Shown here piece by piece: positions 1-7,066 of a stretch of 8,392 bases of DNA. The DNA comes from Cyanobacteriota bacterium (GTDB lineage Bacteria; Cyanobacteriota; Cyanobacteriia; Leptolyngbyales; Leptolyngbyaceae). Position numbers and translations under genes: made by a program. The notes beneath the pieces were generated by a model, which did no database searches, was not told where the DNA came from, and saw nothing but the letters and a program-made list of their open reading frames with translations. Where the stretch lies: NCBI GenBank assembly GCA_027482985.1, contig JAIXVO010000136.1:1-8392 (forward strand). The letters run 5' to 3'. Each line of letters starts with the position of its first letter. The stretch's first letter is position 1.

Positions 1-2
1 AA

Positions 3-914
3 TTGCATGCCGCGATTCAAGGGTTAGCCGCTGTTTGTCTGCTGGTGATGGGATTGACGGTATTGGCGATCGCGTACCGCATCCGGCGATCGCTGCGCCC
101 TTTGCAGGACATGAGCCAAATGGCGGGGGCGATTTCGGTGGAAGATTTGCGGGAAGCCAAACTGCAACTCAGTCATGCTCCCACGGAAGTCAAAGAGTTA
201 GCCCAGACTTTTAATACGATGCTCTTGCGGTTGTCGGATGCTTGGGAGCAGCAACGTCAGTTTGTCAGCAATATTTCCCATGAATTACGCACACCTTTGA
301 CCATTGTCTTAGGCTACTTACAAAGTCTGTTACGCCGCAGTACTAACCTGAATGATTATCAACAAGAGGCATTAGAAACTGCCACAGCCGAAACCGATCG
401 TACCGTCCGCTTACTTCAGGATTTACTCGATCTGGCGCGGGCGGATAGTGGCTATATGCAATATCGATTAGAGTCTGTAGCTTTGAATGATTTAGTGCAG
501 GAAGTGATTGAAATGACTGAAAAGTTCAGTCATCGCGTGATTATTTTCCAGCCAACCCAGTCAATTTCGGTGCTGATTGATCGCGATCGCTTGCGACAAG
601 TCTTGATTAACTTAATTGATAATGCGGTGAAGTATTCCAGCCCGGAACACCCGATTGAAGTGAGTTTGTCTTCAGCGGATCAAATCGCGCTGATTCAGAT
701 TCGCGATCGCGGCGTGGGCATTCCCCTGCCCGATCAAAGCCGGATTTTTGAGCGCTTTTACCGCGTCGATGAAGCCCGTGCTCGCACCACTGGGGGACAT
801 GGCTTAGGATTAGCGATCGTCAAAACCTATGTGGAAGGGATGGGGGGCAGTATTACCGTCCGCTCCAAGCCGGGAGTTGGCACCGAATTCGCGATCGCCC
901 TACCCCTAAGTTGA
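3..914 (+). CDS. Sensor histidine kinase, HAMP-HisKA-HATPase, 5' end missing
   Basis: This is the C-terminal part of a membrane-bound two-component sensor kinase that would autophosphorylate a histidine and pass the phosphate to a response regulator. The first residues (about 3-24 of the visible 303) form a hydrophobic membrane segment followed by an Arg-rich boundary (RIRRSLRP), then a HAMP linker (about 25-80). HisKA carries the H-box SNISHELRTP with His93. The ATPase domain has the N-box around Asn207 (NLIDNAVKYSS), the G1 box DRGVGI (Asp235), the F-box RIFERFYRVD and the G2 box GHGLGL. All catalytic boxes are intact. The frame is open to the window edge and the first possible start (TTG at 3) lies at the membrane segment, so the first membrane helix and the periplasmic sensor domain are presumably upstream. 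The cognate regulator is not adjacent on the visible side. The gene converges on the large hybrid kinase with only 4 bp between stops. Confidence 0.93.
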   Translation: MHAAIQGLAAVCLLVMGLTVLAIAYRIRRSLRPLQDMSQMAGAISVEDLREAKLQLSHAPTEVKELAQTFNTMLLRLSDAWEQQRQFVSNISHELRTPLTIVLGYLQSLLRRSTNLNDYQQEALETATAETDRTVRLLQDLLDLARADSGYMQYRLESVALNDLVQEVIEMTEKFSHRVIIFQPTQSISVLIDRDRLRQVLINLIDNAVKYSSPEHPIEVSLSSADQIALIQIRDRGVGIPLPDQSRIFERFYRVDEARARTTGGHGLGLAIVKTYVEGMGGSITVRSKPGVGTEFAIALPLS

Positions 915-918
915 GCTC

Positions 919-3900
919 TCAAAGGTGCTGTTGTAAGGTGTGGAGGAGCATCTCCAGCGTGTAGGGTTTGGCGAGAAAAGCTGTGGCACCAGATAACAGC
1001 GCGGGTTCTCGGTTTGCAGGTAAGCCGCTCATCGCAATAATGCGCACTGCCGGATTGATCGATTTCAACCGTTGAATCAGCTCAATCCCACTCATTTTGG
1101 GCATCATGATGTCCAGAATCACCCAGCTAATCGTTTGTTGCTGTTGGGTATAAAGGGCGATCGCGGTATTGCCATCATCCGTCACCATCGTCTGGTAGTC
1201 ATGATTTTCCAGTAACGCCTGGGTGCCCTGTTGCACCGCCGCATCATCATCGACAATCAACACGCATTGTCCCTGTCCTGTGACTGCAAGACGAGGCACA
1301 GACCGTTCGAGGGCGGTTCCGGTCAAAGTGGGTAGATACACCTTAAACTGTGTGCCTCGCCCGACAGCACTCACAACCTGAATAAACCCACCAAAGTTTT
1401 TGACAATACCGAGGACAGTGGCCAACCCTAACCCAGTGCCCTGCCCAGGCGGTTTGGTGGTGAAGAACGGATCAAAAATGCGATCGCGCACATCGGCTGG
1501 AATGCCAGTCCCCGTATCGGCCACTGTAAACACAACATACTGCCCGACCTGGGCATCCAGTTGTTTTTGGGCGAAGGCGGCATCAACTTGAAAGTTTTCG
1601 ACCGAGAGGGTGAGCGTACCGCCGTTGGGCATGGCATCGCGGGCATTCACACAAAGATTCATCAACACCTGATGGATCTGAGTCGAATTGGCAGAAACTA
1701 ATCGCGGCGGTGACTTGGGAATAATTTCGCGAATCCTGATCGAGTGGGGAAAGGTTTGCTGCACAATGCGACTGACTTCACAGAGAATGGGTGCTACCTG
1801 GAGCGGCGTGCGATCGCCATCGGTGCCACGGGTAAACGTCAAAATTTGCTTGACCATACTCGCGCCCCGTTTCGCACTCTCCTCCATCACCTTCAACATT
1901 TCCAGCGAGCGAGTATCTAGATTGAGGGGCTTTAGCCGTAATAGTTGAGCAATGCCGAGAATCGGCGTGAGGACATTATTCAAATCATGGGCAATGCCGC
2001 TAGCCAACGTCCCCAAACTTTCCAAGCGTTGCGCTCGATAAAACTGAGCTTCCAGTTGTTTCTTTTCAGTGATGTCCGTATCCACACACAATATGAATTT
2101 CGGCTGATTCGCGTCATTGCGCACCAAGGTCCAGCGAGCTTCCACCATCACTTCTAGCCCCGCTTTCGTCAGTTTGTGAATTTCCCCGCGCCATTCACCC
2201 TGAGTCCACACCATTTGCATAATGGCATCAATCTGAGGGGTTTCATTCTGCATCAAGTCGTAGGCCAGGCGACCGATCGCCTCTGCCGCTGTCCAACCGT
2301 ACAGCCGCTCTGCCCCCTGATTCCAATACAGAATTTGATGCTGCAAATCGCGCACAAAAATCGCATCCGACGTAATATCCAGCAGTGCGGCTTGTTCGCG
2401 GATTTTTTGTTCCGCCAGTTTGCGCTCCGTGATGTCCTCATTCACACCCACATAGCCCAACACTTCCCCTGTACTCGATTGCATCGTGGCCACTCTAGCG
2501 CTAATCCAGCGAACTTCCTCCTGCTGCGTGAGCAACCGAAATTCCAGCAGATGTTCCTGACCGTCAGTTAAATAAGCTGTCCAGGCCGTCAATACCATCT
2601 CGCGATCGTCGGGGTGCACCGCTGCCAGCCACCCCTGCCCTAGCGAATCTTCAAAACTCAAGCCCGACATTTCCTGCCAGCGAGTATTGGTATACAAACA
2701 AATGCCATCCGCGTTCGTTTGGAAAATCCCGACCGGTGCAGTCGCACTGAGAGTCCGGAAACGTTCTTCACTCGCCTCCAGAACAGATTGAATTTGTTCT
2801 CGCTTTAAAAGTTCTGACCGAGTCCGCTGATACAATTCTGACTGTTGAATGGCAATGCCAACCTGAGTCGCCAATTGTTGCAATAGTTCGATTTCGCCCG
2901 GATGCCACTCGCGTGGTGCAGCACAATGATGCACAATCAGCAGCCCCCACAAGTCTTCCCCCTGCAAGATGGGCACCACCAGATTCGCTCGAACTTGGAA
3001 CTGTTGCAACAGCTCAACGTAACACGGCTCTACTTCGGCCTGGGTGAGATCGGGAATGGCACTGACCCGACCCTGCCGATAGGGGGTAATGTAGCGATCG
3101 CGAAAACAGGGATCGGCAATCGTGGTTGACAGAATGGCATTCCACTCCGGGCTCACAGATTCCATAATCACATCCCCCGCCCAATTCGGTCGGAATCGAA
3201 AGATGATCACGCGATCCGTGTTGAGCAATGCCCGCACCCGTTCGACGGTACGGGATAGAACTTCGTTTAGATCCAGCGATCGCCGGATATCTTGCGCCAA
3301 GTTGGTAATTAATTGATCTCGCTGGTATTGCTGTTGCAGCGCGATTTCTGCTTGTTTGCGCTCAGTCATATCAAACAGCACTCCCACCATCCGCACTGGC
3401 TGTCCCTGCTCGTTGTAGAGCCCACGCCCTCGTGAGAGCACCCAGCGCAAGGTACCATCGGGTAGCACCAAGCGAAATTCTGATTCGTAGTCGGACTGTT
3501 GGGCTAGGGCATCCAAATGTTGCTGTTCGACGCGCTCAATGTCGTCCGGATGAACGCGATCGCGCCACCCCTGATAACTGGGGTCATCTGTGTTCGGGTC
3601 ATAACCCAAGAGGCGATAATGGTTCGCATCCCAAGACTCTTCGCCCGTATCGAGATGCCAGTCCCAACAGCCGATCGCATTCAAATCCAACGCCAATCGC
3701 AACTGTTCGGCACTTTTTTGCAGCGCGGCGGTCGTTTGTTGCCGTTCTCGTTCTAACTGCTGCTGGTCGGTAATATCGCGACACACCGCCACCAGCATCA
3801 CCACCTGTCCGGCGGCATCAAAAATCGGGGCTTTCACGGTGCTAAAGAGGCGCACCACCCCATCCTGTCGGGTTACAGGTTCTTCGGGAATTTCTAGGGT

Positions 3901-5802
3901 TTGCCCCGTCGAAAAGACAAACCCATCATCCCGGAGGTACTGTTGGGTATAATCTGGAGCATTGAAGGGCGCATCAATCATGCCCTGCAATTCGGTTTGG
4001 GTCATGCCGTAGTAATCGCGAAAGGCGCGATTAGCCCAAATGATGCGGGAATCGGCTTGTTTCACTAGCACCATATCAGCGATCGAGTCCAGAATTTGAT
4101 GGTACTGTTGTTCGCTGGCGCGTAAGGCTTCTTCCGCCTGTTTACGATCGCTAATATCGATACAGGTGCCCACAATCCGCACAATTTCGCCTTCATCACT
4201 GCGGATAGGAGCCAAGTTCGTGAGTGTCCAAAGGGTGTGGGTGGTCAACACCACTTCCTCTTCATAGGTAATGTGGCTCCCGGCTTGCCGACACCGTTCA
4301 TAGTTTTGCTGAAACAGCGCCCCGACTTCAGCACCAAAGGCTTCGCTGGGTGTTTTCCCGTGAATGTCTGACTGCGTTAAGCCCGCGTACTGTTCGGCTT
4401 TGGAATTGAAAGCCACATAGCGAAAGACGTGAGGCGCAACCACATCAATCACAAAAATGGCTTGGTCAGATCCCTCATAAATACTGGTGAGAAAGGCTTC
4501 CCGTTCCCGGAGTGCCAGTTCCACTTGTTTGCGATCGCTCACATCCCGCAAAATCGAAAGATGCCGACCGGGAATGAAATTAGCGATCGCGGTATATTCC
4601 GTGGCGCGTTGGGTGCCATCCGGTTGGTCAATACACCATTCCCCAGACTGTTGGCCTCGTTCTAGAAATGCTTGCCAGCGGTGAGCCAAATCTCCCGCAT
4701 CATTGACAAAATCAGCCACAGTACATTGAACTAACTCCGCCTTGGATCGCCCCAATAATTGACAGGCAGCGGGATTCACATCAATGTAGTGCCCCTGGTC
4801 ATCGGTAATGGCGATCGCATCCAGCGCGTGTTCAAACAGAGCTTGCCATTGGTCTTGCTGCTGCTGCAAGAACTGATTCACCCGCAGTAATTCTGCCGTC
4901 CGCACCTGCACGCGCCATTCCAATTGATCTTGCGTGTTTTGTAATTCCTGCCGTTCTTGCGCTAATGCCTGATAAGCCCGTTCCAGTTCCTGATTTTTGT
5001 GACTCAGCTCGGTTTGGGTAGCTTGCAATTGCGCCAGCGTCACCCGGAGTTCCTCATTGACCGCCTTTAACTCGGCAATCTGCTGCGGGGTCAGGTGTTG
5101 CTCCTGCTGACTGGCCAGGAATGAGGAATAGAGGGGATTGAGGCGGTAGCCAACGCGATGGACCGTTTTGATGAAATCCGGCGGGGCATCGACGGCCTTA
5201 AGCTTCTGCCGAATTTCTTTAATATGCACCCGTACCGCTTCTTCGCCGGGAGATTCCGCCGATGTCCAGACATGATCCAGCATCGCCTGCGCATTGAGGG
5301 CGGTTTGTGGATGCCTCAAAAGGAGTTCCAGAATGGCATACTCTTTAGGGGTGAGAGTCAGCAATTGCGTCCCGTAAGTCACCCGTCGATGGCTGGGATC
5401 AACGGCTAACAACCCCCAAGTCAGAATCGGATCATCGGTAGTACCACCCCGGCGGAGTAGGGCTTGTACCCGTGCGATCAATTCCTCCGTATCGTAGGGC
5501 TTGACCACATAATCGTCAGCTCCGGCATTGAGGGCAATTGCCTTCTGATGGCCTTCGCCCTGCCCAGTGAGCAACAAAATTGGGGTCTGGTGTCCCTGCT
5601 GTCGGAGTTGCTGACACACCTGAATGCCATTCATGCCCGGCAAGATCACATCCAGCAAGATCAGGTCGTACCCGTAAGCATCGACCATTAGTAACCCTGT
5701 TTCGCCATCCTCAGCAATATCCACAGCGTAGTTGTAGCCAGACAGTAAGAATGCCAGACTTTGTCTCACCCCGCGATCGTCTTCTACCACCAGAATCTTC
5801 AT
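919..5802 (-). CDS. Giant hybrid regulator: REC-winged helix-coiled coil-4 PAS-GAF-2 PAS-HisKA-HATPase-REC
   Basis: This 1627-aa soluble protein fuses a whole OmpR-type response regulator to a hybrid histidine kinase. The N-terminal receiver (1-118) has Asp8/Asp9, phospho-acceptor Asp51, Thr79 and Lys101. A winged helix (about 127-222) follows, with recognition helix near 188-201 and the terminal hairpin motif HRVGYRL. A Gln/Glu-rich coiled coil (about 235-315) leads to PAS domains at about 316-426, 434-555, 562-682 and 700-817. Next come a GAF domain (about 842-985) and PAS domains at about 1011-1129 and 1139-1249. Each PAS ends in the usual DIT/DVS-x-R/K-K tail. HisKA has AHDLNN with His1272. 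The ATPase has Asn1382/Asn1386, DTGTGI (Asp1429), FDPFFTTK and GTGLGL (1455-1460). The C-terminal receiver (about 1512-1627) has phospho-acceptor Asp1564, Ser1592 and Lys1612. No membrane segment or HPt domain is seen. The GAF carries DPCF (Cys899) and Cys927, the spacing of DXCF cyanobacteriochromes. The start is the usual receiver opening MKILVVEDD; no strong Shine-Dalgarno precedes it. Confidence 0.95.
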   Translation of the reverse strand: MKILVVEDDRGVRQSLAFLLSGYNYAVDIAEDGETGLLMVDAYGYDLILLDVILPGMNGIQVCQQLRQQGHQTPILLLTGQGEGHQKAIALNAGADDYVVKPYDTEELIARVQALLRRGGTTDDPILTWGLLAVDPSHRRVTYGTQLLTLTPKEYAILELLLRHPQTALNAQAMLDHVWTSAESPGEEAVRVHIKEIRQKLKAVDAPPDFIKTVHRVGYRLNPLYSSFLASQQEQHLTPQQIAELKAVNEELRVTLAQLQATQTELSHKNQELERAYQALAQERQELQNTQDQLEWRVQVRTAELLRVNQFLQQQQDQWQALFEHALDAIAITDDQGHYIDVNPAACQLLGRSKAELVQCTVADFVNDAGDLAHRWQAFLERGQQSGEWCIDQPDGTQRATEYTAIANFIPGRHLSILRDVSDRKQVELALREREAFLTSIYEGSDQAIFVIDVVAPHVFRYVAFNSKAEQYAGLTQSDIHGKTPSEAFGAEVGALFQQNYERCRQAGSHITYEEEVVLTTHTLWTLTNLAPIRSDEGEIVRIVGTCIDISDRKQAEEALRASEQQYHQILDSIADMVLVKQADSRIIWANRAFRDYYGMTQTELQGMIDAPFNAPDYTQQYLRDDGFVFSTGQTLEIPEEPVTRQDGVVRLFSTVKAPIFDAAGQVVMLVAVCRDITDQQQLERERQQTTAALQKSAEQLRLALDLNAIGCWDWHLDTGEESWDANHYRLLGYDPNTDDPSYQGWRDRVHPDDIERVEQQHLDALAQQSDYESEFRLVLPDGTLRWVLSRGRGLYNEQGQPVRMVGVLFDMTERKQAEIALQQQYQRDQLITNLAQDIRRSLDLNEVLSRTVERVRALLNTDRVIIFRFRPNWAGDVIMESVSPEWNAILSTTIADPCFRDRYITPYRQGRVSAIPDLTQAEVEPCYVELLQQFQVRANLVVPILQGEDLWGLLIVHHCAAPREWHPGEIELLQQLATQVGIAIQQSELYQRTRSELLKREQIQSVLEASEERFRTLSATAPVGIFQTNADGICLYTNTRWQEMSGLSFEDSLGQGWLAAVHPDDREMVLTAWTAYLTDGQEHLLEFRLLTQQEEVRWISARVATMQSSTGEVLGYVGVNEDITERKLAEQKIREQAALLDITSDAIFVRDLQHQILYWNQGAERLYGWTAAEAIGRLAYDLMQNETPQIDAIMQMVWTQGEWRGEIHKLTKAGLEVMVEARWTLVRNDANQPKFILCVDTDITEKKQLEAQFYRAQRLESLGTLASGIAHDLNNVLTPILGIAQLLRLKPLNLDTRSLEMLKVMEESAKRGASMVKQILTFTRGTDGDRTPLQVAPILCEVSRIVQQTFPHSIRIREIIPKSPPRLVSANSTQIHQVLMNLCVNARDAMPNGGTLTLSVENFQVDAAFAQKQLDAQVGQYVVFTVADTGTGIPADVRDRIFDPFFTTKPPGQGTGLGLATVLGIVKNFGGFIQVVSAVGRGTQFKVYLPTLTGTALERSVPRLAVTGQGQCVLIVDDDAAVQQGTQALLENHDYQTMVTDDGNTAIALYTQQQQTISWVILDIMMPKMSGIELIQRLKSINPAVRIIAMSGLPANREPALLSGATAFLAKPYTLEMLLHTLQQHL

Positions 5803-5853
5803 ATATCTGCAATACCCGCCTGAGCCCGGAGATGGAATGCAACCAGCTAGAGA

Positions 5854-5877
5854 TAAATTTTCTTTAAAGAATATTTA
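5854..5877. promoter_or_regulatory. 24-bp AT-rich near-perfect palindrome, candidate operator
   Basis: The perfect 12-bp core TTCTTTAAAGAA (5860-5871) is extended on both sides by a further five matched pairs after a single T/T mismatch (5859 against 5872), giving 24 bp with one mismatched pair. It lies 52-75 bp upstream of the start of the large hybrid regulator, in the divergent intergenic region. The stem is almost pure A/T and has no loop, so it does not look like a terminator. A binding site for a dimeric regulator is the natural reading. Which protein binds is unknown; self-regulation by the hybrid is possible, although OmpR-type winged helices more often prefer direct repeats. Confidence 0.4.
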
Positions 5878-5941
5878 CATAACCTAGTCTAACGATTTAA
5901 TTCGCTCTATTTTCTCATTCCTCACACTTTCCTTACAACTA

Positions 5942-5970
5942 TTGTCAAAACTGGTAATGCAGGAGTTAAT
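5942..5970 (+). promoter_or_regulatory. Candidate sigma70-type promoter for the stand-alone PAS gene
   Basis: A -35-like TTGTCA (5942-5947, five of six matches to TTGACA) is followed after exactly 17 bp by GTTAAT (5965-5970, four of six matches to TATAAT). Transcription would start near 5977, leaving a leader of about 50 nt to the ATG at 6026 or about 110 nt to the GTG at 6086. The same bases contain TTGACA on the minus strand (5943-5948), but no acceptable -10 follows it in that direction. The hybrid gene's own promoter therefore remains unassigned. The call rests on consensus match alone. Confidence 0.35.
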
Positions 5971-6025
5971 TGCGCCACCTTGCTGAGTGTGCCCCTAGTG
6001 TTTAGCCAGTCTCCTGCCACGCCCA

Positions 6026-6568
6026 ATGGCGATCGCAAAGTCATCTGACTGCGGCAATCAGACCGAATTGTTGAGGAATCCTACGGTGAATCACCCCACT
6101 TTTGTCTATCCCGCTGCTCCGGTTAGCCCGCCACCTGACTGCTGGCTGAATTGGCTGGAGCAGGTGCAAACTGAACCGCCAGCGGATCTTTCCGTCAGTA
6201 GCGCCATTTATGACTTGCAAGATCAATGTCTGGAGCAGACAAGCGGCTCCGTCGCAGCGCTGTTAGGCTATTCCACCGAAGCGATCGCAGCGATGGAACC
6301 CCTCGGACTTGCCCTGCTGATTCACCCGGATGACCTCTCGCTGGTGGCTGACTATTACCAACACCTGCCCCTGTTACGCCGGGGTGAACTGCTGCGGGTT
6401 GAATATCGAATGCGCCATGCCGATGGCTCCTGGCACTGGTTGCGCTCGCAAGAAATCGCGATCGTCACAGCCGCTTCTGGTTCCCCCTTACAAGTTTTGA
6501 GCGTAGTGCAAGATATCACAACCGCCGCTCCAGTCTGTAGCAACCTGGCCACCGCTGGGCTGGACTGA
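6026..6568 (+). CDS. Stand-alone PAS-domain protein
   Basis: This 180-aa protein consists mostly of one PAS fold of the PAS_3 type and has no visible output domain. The N-terminal part (1-40) is Pro/Ser-rich and probably flexible. The PAS runs from about 55 to 166 with the landmarks LLGYS (79-83), HPDDL (100-104), VEYRMRHADGSWHWLRS (125-141) and the closing VQDIT (161-165). There is no kinase, GGDEF, receiver or DNA-binding segment and no membrane helix. It would act as a ligand- or partner-binding module, perhaps modulating a kinase. It is transcribed divergently from the large hybrid, whose fourth PAS is of the same subtype, so a detached sensor domain for that protein is conceivable but unproven. 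The start is uncertain: the ATG at 6026 has no Shine-Dalgarno, while an in-frame GTG at 6086 has GAGGA 8 nt upstream and would give 160 aa with the PAS intact. Confidence 0.85.
   Translation: MAIAKSSDCGNQTELLRNPTVNHPTFVYPAAPVSPPPDCWLNWLEQVQTEPPADLSVSSAIYDLQDQCLEQTSGSVAALLGYSTEAIAAMEPLGLALLIHPDDLSLVADYYQHLPLLRRGELLRVEYRMRHADGSWHWLRSQEIAIVTAASGSPLQVLSVVQDITTAAPVCSNLATAGLD
6073..6077 (+). promoter_or_regulatory. Ribosome binding site supporting an alternative GTG start
   Basis: GAGGA lies 8 nt before the in-frame GTG at 6086-6088 inside the annotated PAS gene. It is a much better Shine-Dalgarno than anything before the ATG at 6026, so translation may begin at 6086. Cyanobacterial genes often lack Shine-Dalgarno sequences, so this does not settle the question. 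Confidence 0.35.
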
Positions 6569-6638
6569 AGCACTCGGCAAGTGTTCCCGGATTCATATGT
6601 GCTGGTTTTTTAAATTCTTTTTTGACTCTTCAACTGCT

Positions 6639-6848
6639 ATGTTAATCCACTGTCCATGTTGTTCAAATCAAATGCTCCGCCATGTTCGCAGCCATCAGGT
6701 GCACTGGTTCTGTCGCCACTGCTGGCAGGAAATGCCCAACATCACGCTCGCCAAATCCAGTGAAGCACTGCGCTTAGTGGAAACTGCGACCCGTCCCCAA
6801 CGACTGTTGCAAAGGTCGCTACCAACACCTGACATGGGAGTCGTGTAG
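6639..6848 (+). CDS. Small zinc-ribbon protein, function unknown
   Basis: From the ATG at 6639 this encodes 69 aa. The N-terminal half has two cysteine knuckles, CPCC (Cys5, Cys8, with an extra Cys7) and CRHC (Cys25, Cys28), separated by 16 residues rich in His, Arg and Trp. That is the layout of a one-zinc ribbon. I recall similar short proteins with HCPCC and WFCRHCWQEMP motifs in cyanobacteria but know of no assigned function; nucleic-acid or protein binding is the general expectation for such folds. The C-terminal half (about 36-69) is polar and probably disordered. An in-frame ATG at 6597 would add 14 residues, but that stretch (MCWFFKFFFDSSTA) is encoded by T-runs and looks like leader DNA. 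The gene starts 70 bp after the PAS gene on the same strand, so co-transcription is possible. No Shine-Dalgarno is seen. Confidence 0.7.
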   Translation: MLIHCPCCSNQMLRHVRSHQVHWFCRHCWQEMPNITLAKSSEALRLVETATRPQRLLQRSLPTPDMGVV

Positions 6849-6886
6849 GTTCAACTGGGACGGACTTAGCCAACTCCGCGATCGCA

Positions 6887-6930
6887 ATCTGAGAAACGGC
6901 TGAGCGCAGGCTGATTTTAGGCTAGGCAGA
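6887..6930 (+). promoter_or_regulatory. Four 11-bp-phased direct repeats, candidate OmpR/PhoB-type operator
   Basis: Four hexamers start exactly 11 bp apart: ATCTGA (6887), GGCTGA (6898), GGCTGA (6909) and GGCTAG (6920), each followed by a 5-bp spacer (one spacer is TTTTA). Tandem direct repeats with an 11-bp period are the classical target geometry of OmpR/PhoB-family winged-helix regulators, which bind head to tail on one DNA face. Both the large hybrid and the regulator at 7536-8210 carry such a domain. The array lies about 140 bp upstream of the exported-protein gene and 39 bp past the zinc-ribbon stop. Two repeats are identical and two degenerate, so chance cannot be excluded. Confidence 0.4.
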
Positions 6931-6941
6931 GATTCAGCCAA

Positions 6942-6959
6942 CTGGAGGGATCCCTTCAG
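6942..6959. repeat. 18-bp palindrome with AGGGATCCCT core
   Basis: The perfect 10-bp core AGGGATCCCT (6946-6955) extends outward through one G/T pair to CTG and CAG, giving an 18-bp inverted repeat without a loop. It sits between the phased direct repeats and the exported-protein gene. Without a loop or T-tract it is not a terminator; a protein-binding site is possible, but a chance palindrome is also possible. Confidence 0.25.
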
Positions 6960-7056
6960 AGAGAGTTCAGGACGATACCGGATGATGAAACTTGCGAACC
7001 GATCACCTCTGCAGGTTCAACCCAGAAGCGACTGGCCAGCATTATCCTTATTCGTC

Positions 7057-7060
7057 GGAG
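7057..7060 (+). promoter_or_regulatory. Ribosome binding site of the exported-protein gene
   Basis: GGAG lies 6 nt before the ATG at 7067. This decides the start: the frame is open further upstream to a TTG at 6992, but only the 7067 start puts a clean signal peptide at the N terminus. Confidence 0.75.
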
Positions 7061-7066
7061 TTAATC

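Noticed and set aside
3700..4130. Possible flavin-binding LOV domain among the hybrid's PAS domains
   Set aside because: None of the six PAS domains contains the GRNCRFLQ-type cysteine motif required for LOV photochemistry.
1400..5700. Many short reading frames antisense to or out of frame with the hybrid gene
   Set aside because: They are shadows of the long coding frame, with no ribosome binding sites, family motifs or independent signals.
5943..5948. TTGACA on the minus strand as -35 of the hybrid gene
   Set aside because: No -10-like hexamer occurs 16-18 bp downstream in that direction; the same bases fit a + strand promoter better.
6569..6603. AGCAC / GTGCT inverted repeat followed by a T-run after the PAS gene, as a terminator
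   Set aside because: The stem is only 5 bp around a 25-nt loop, too weak to call; read-through to the zinc-ribbon gene seems as likely.
6597..6638. Upstream ATG adding 14 residues to the zinc-ribbon protein
   Set aside because: The added stretch is Phe-rich, encoded by T-runs and has no ribosome binding site; the ATG at 6639 begins directly before the zinc ribbon.
6847..7021. Direct repeat AGGTTCAAC at 6847-6855 and 7013-7021 as flanks of an inserted element
   Set aside because: Nine bases is within chance expectation, there are no terminal inverted repeats and nothing element-like lies between; the first copy also overlaps the zinc-ribbon stop codon.
6992..7066. Longer start (TTG) for the exported protein
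   Set aside because: It would bury the signal peptide behind 25 polar residues, and a good GGAG precedes the ATG at 7067.
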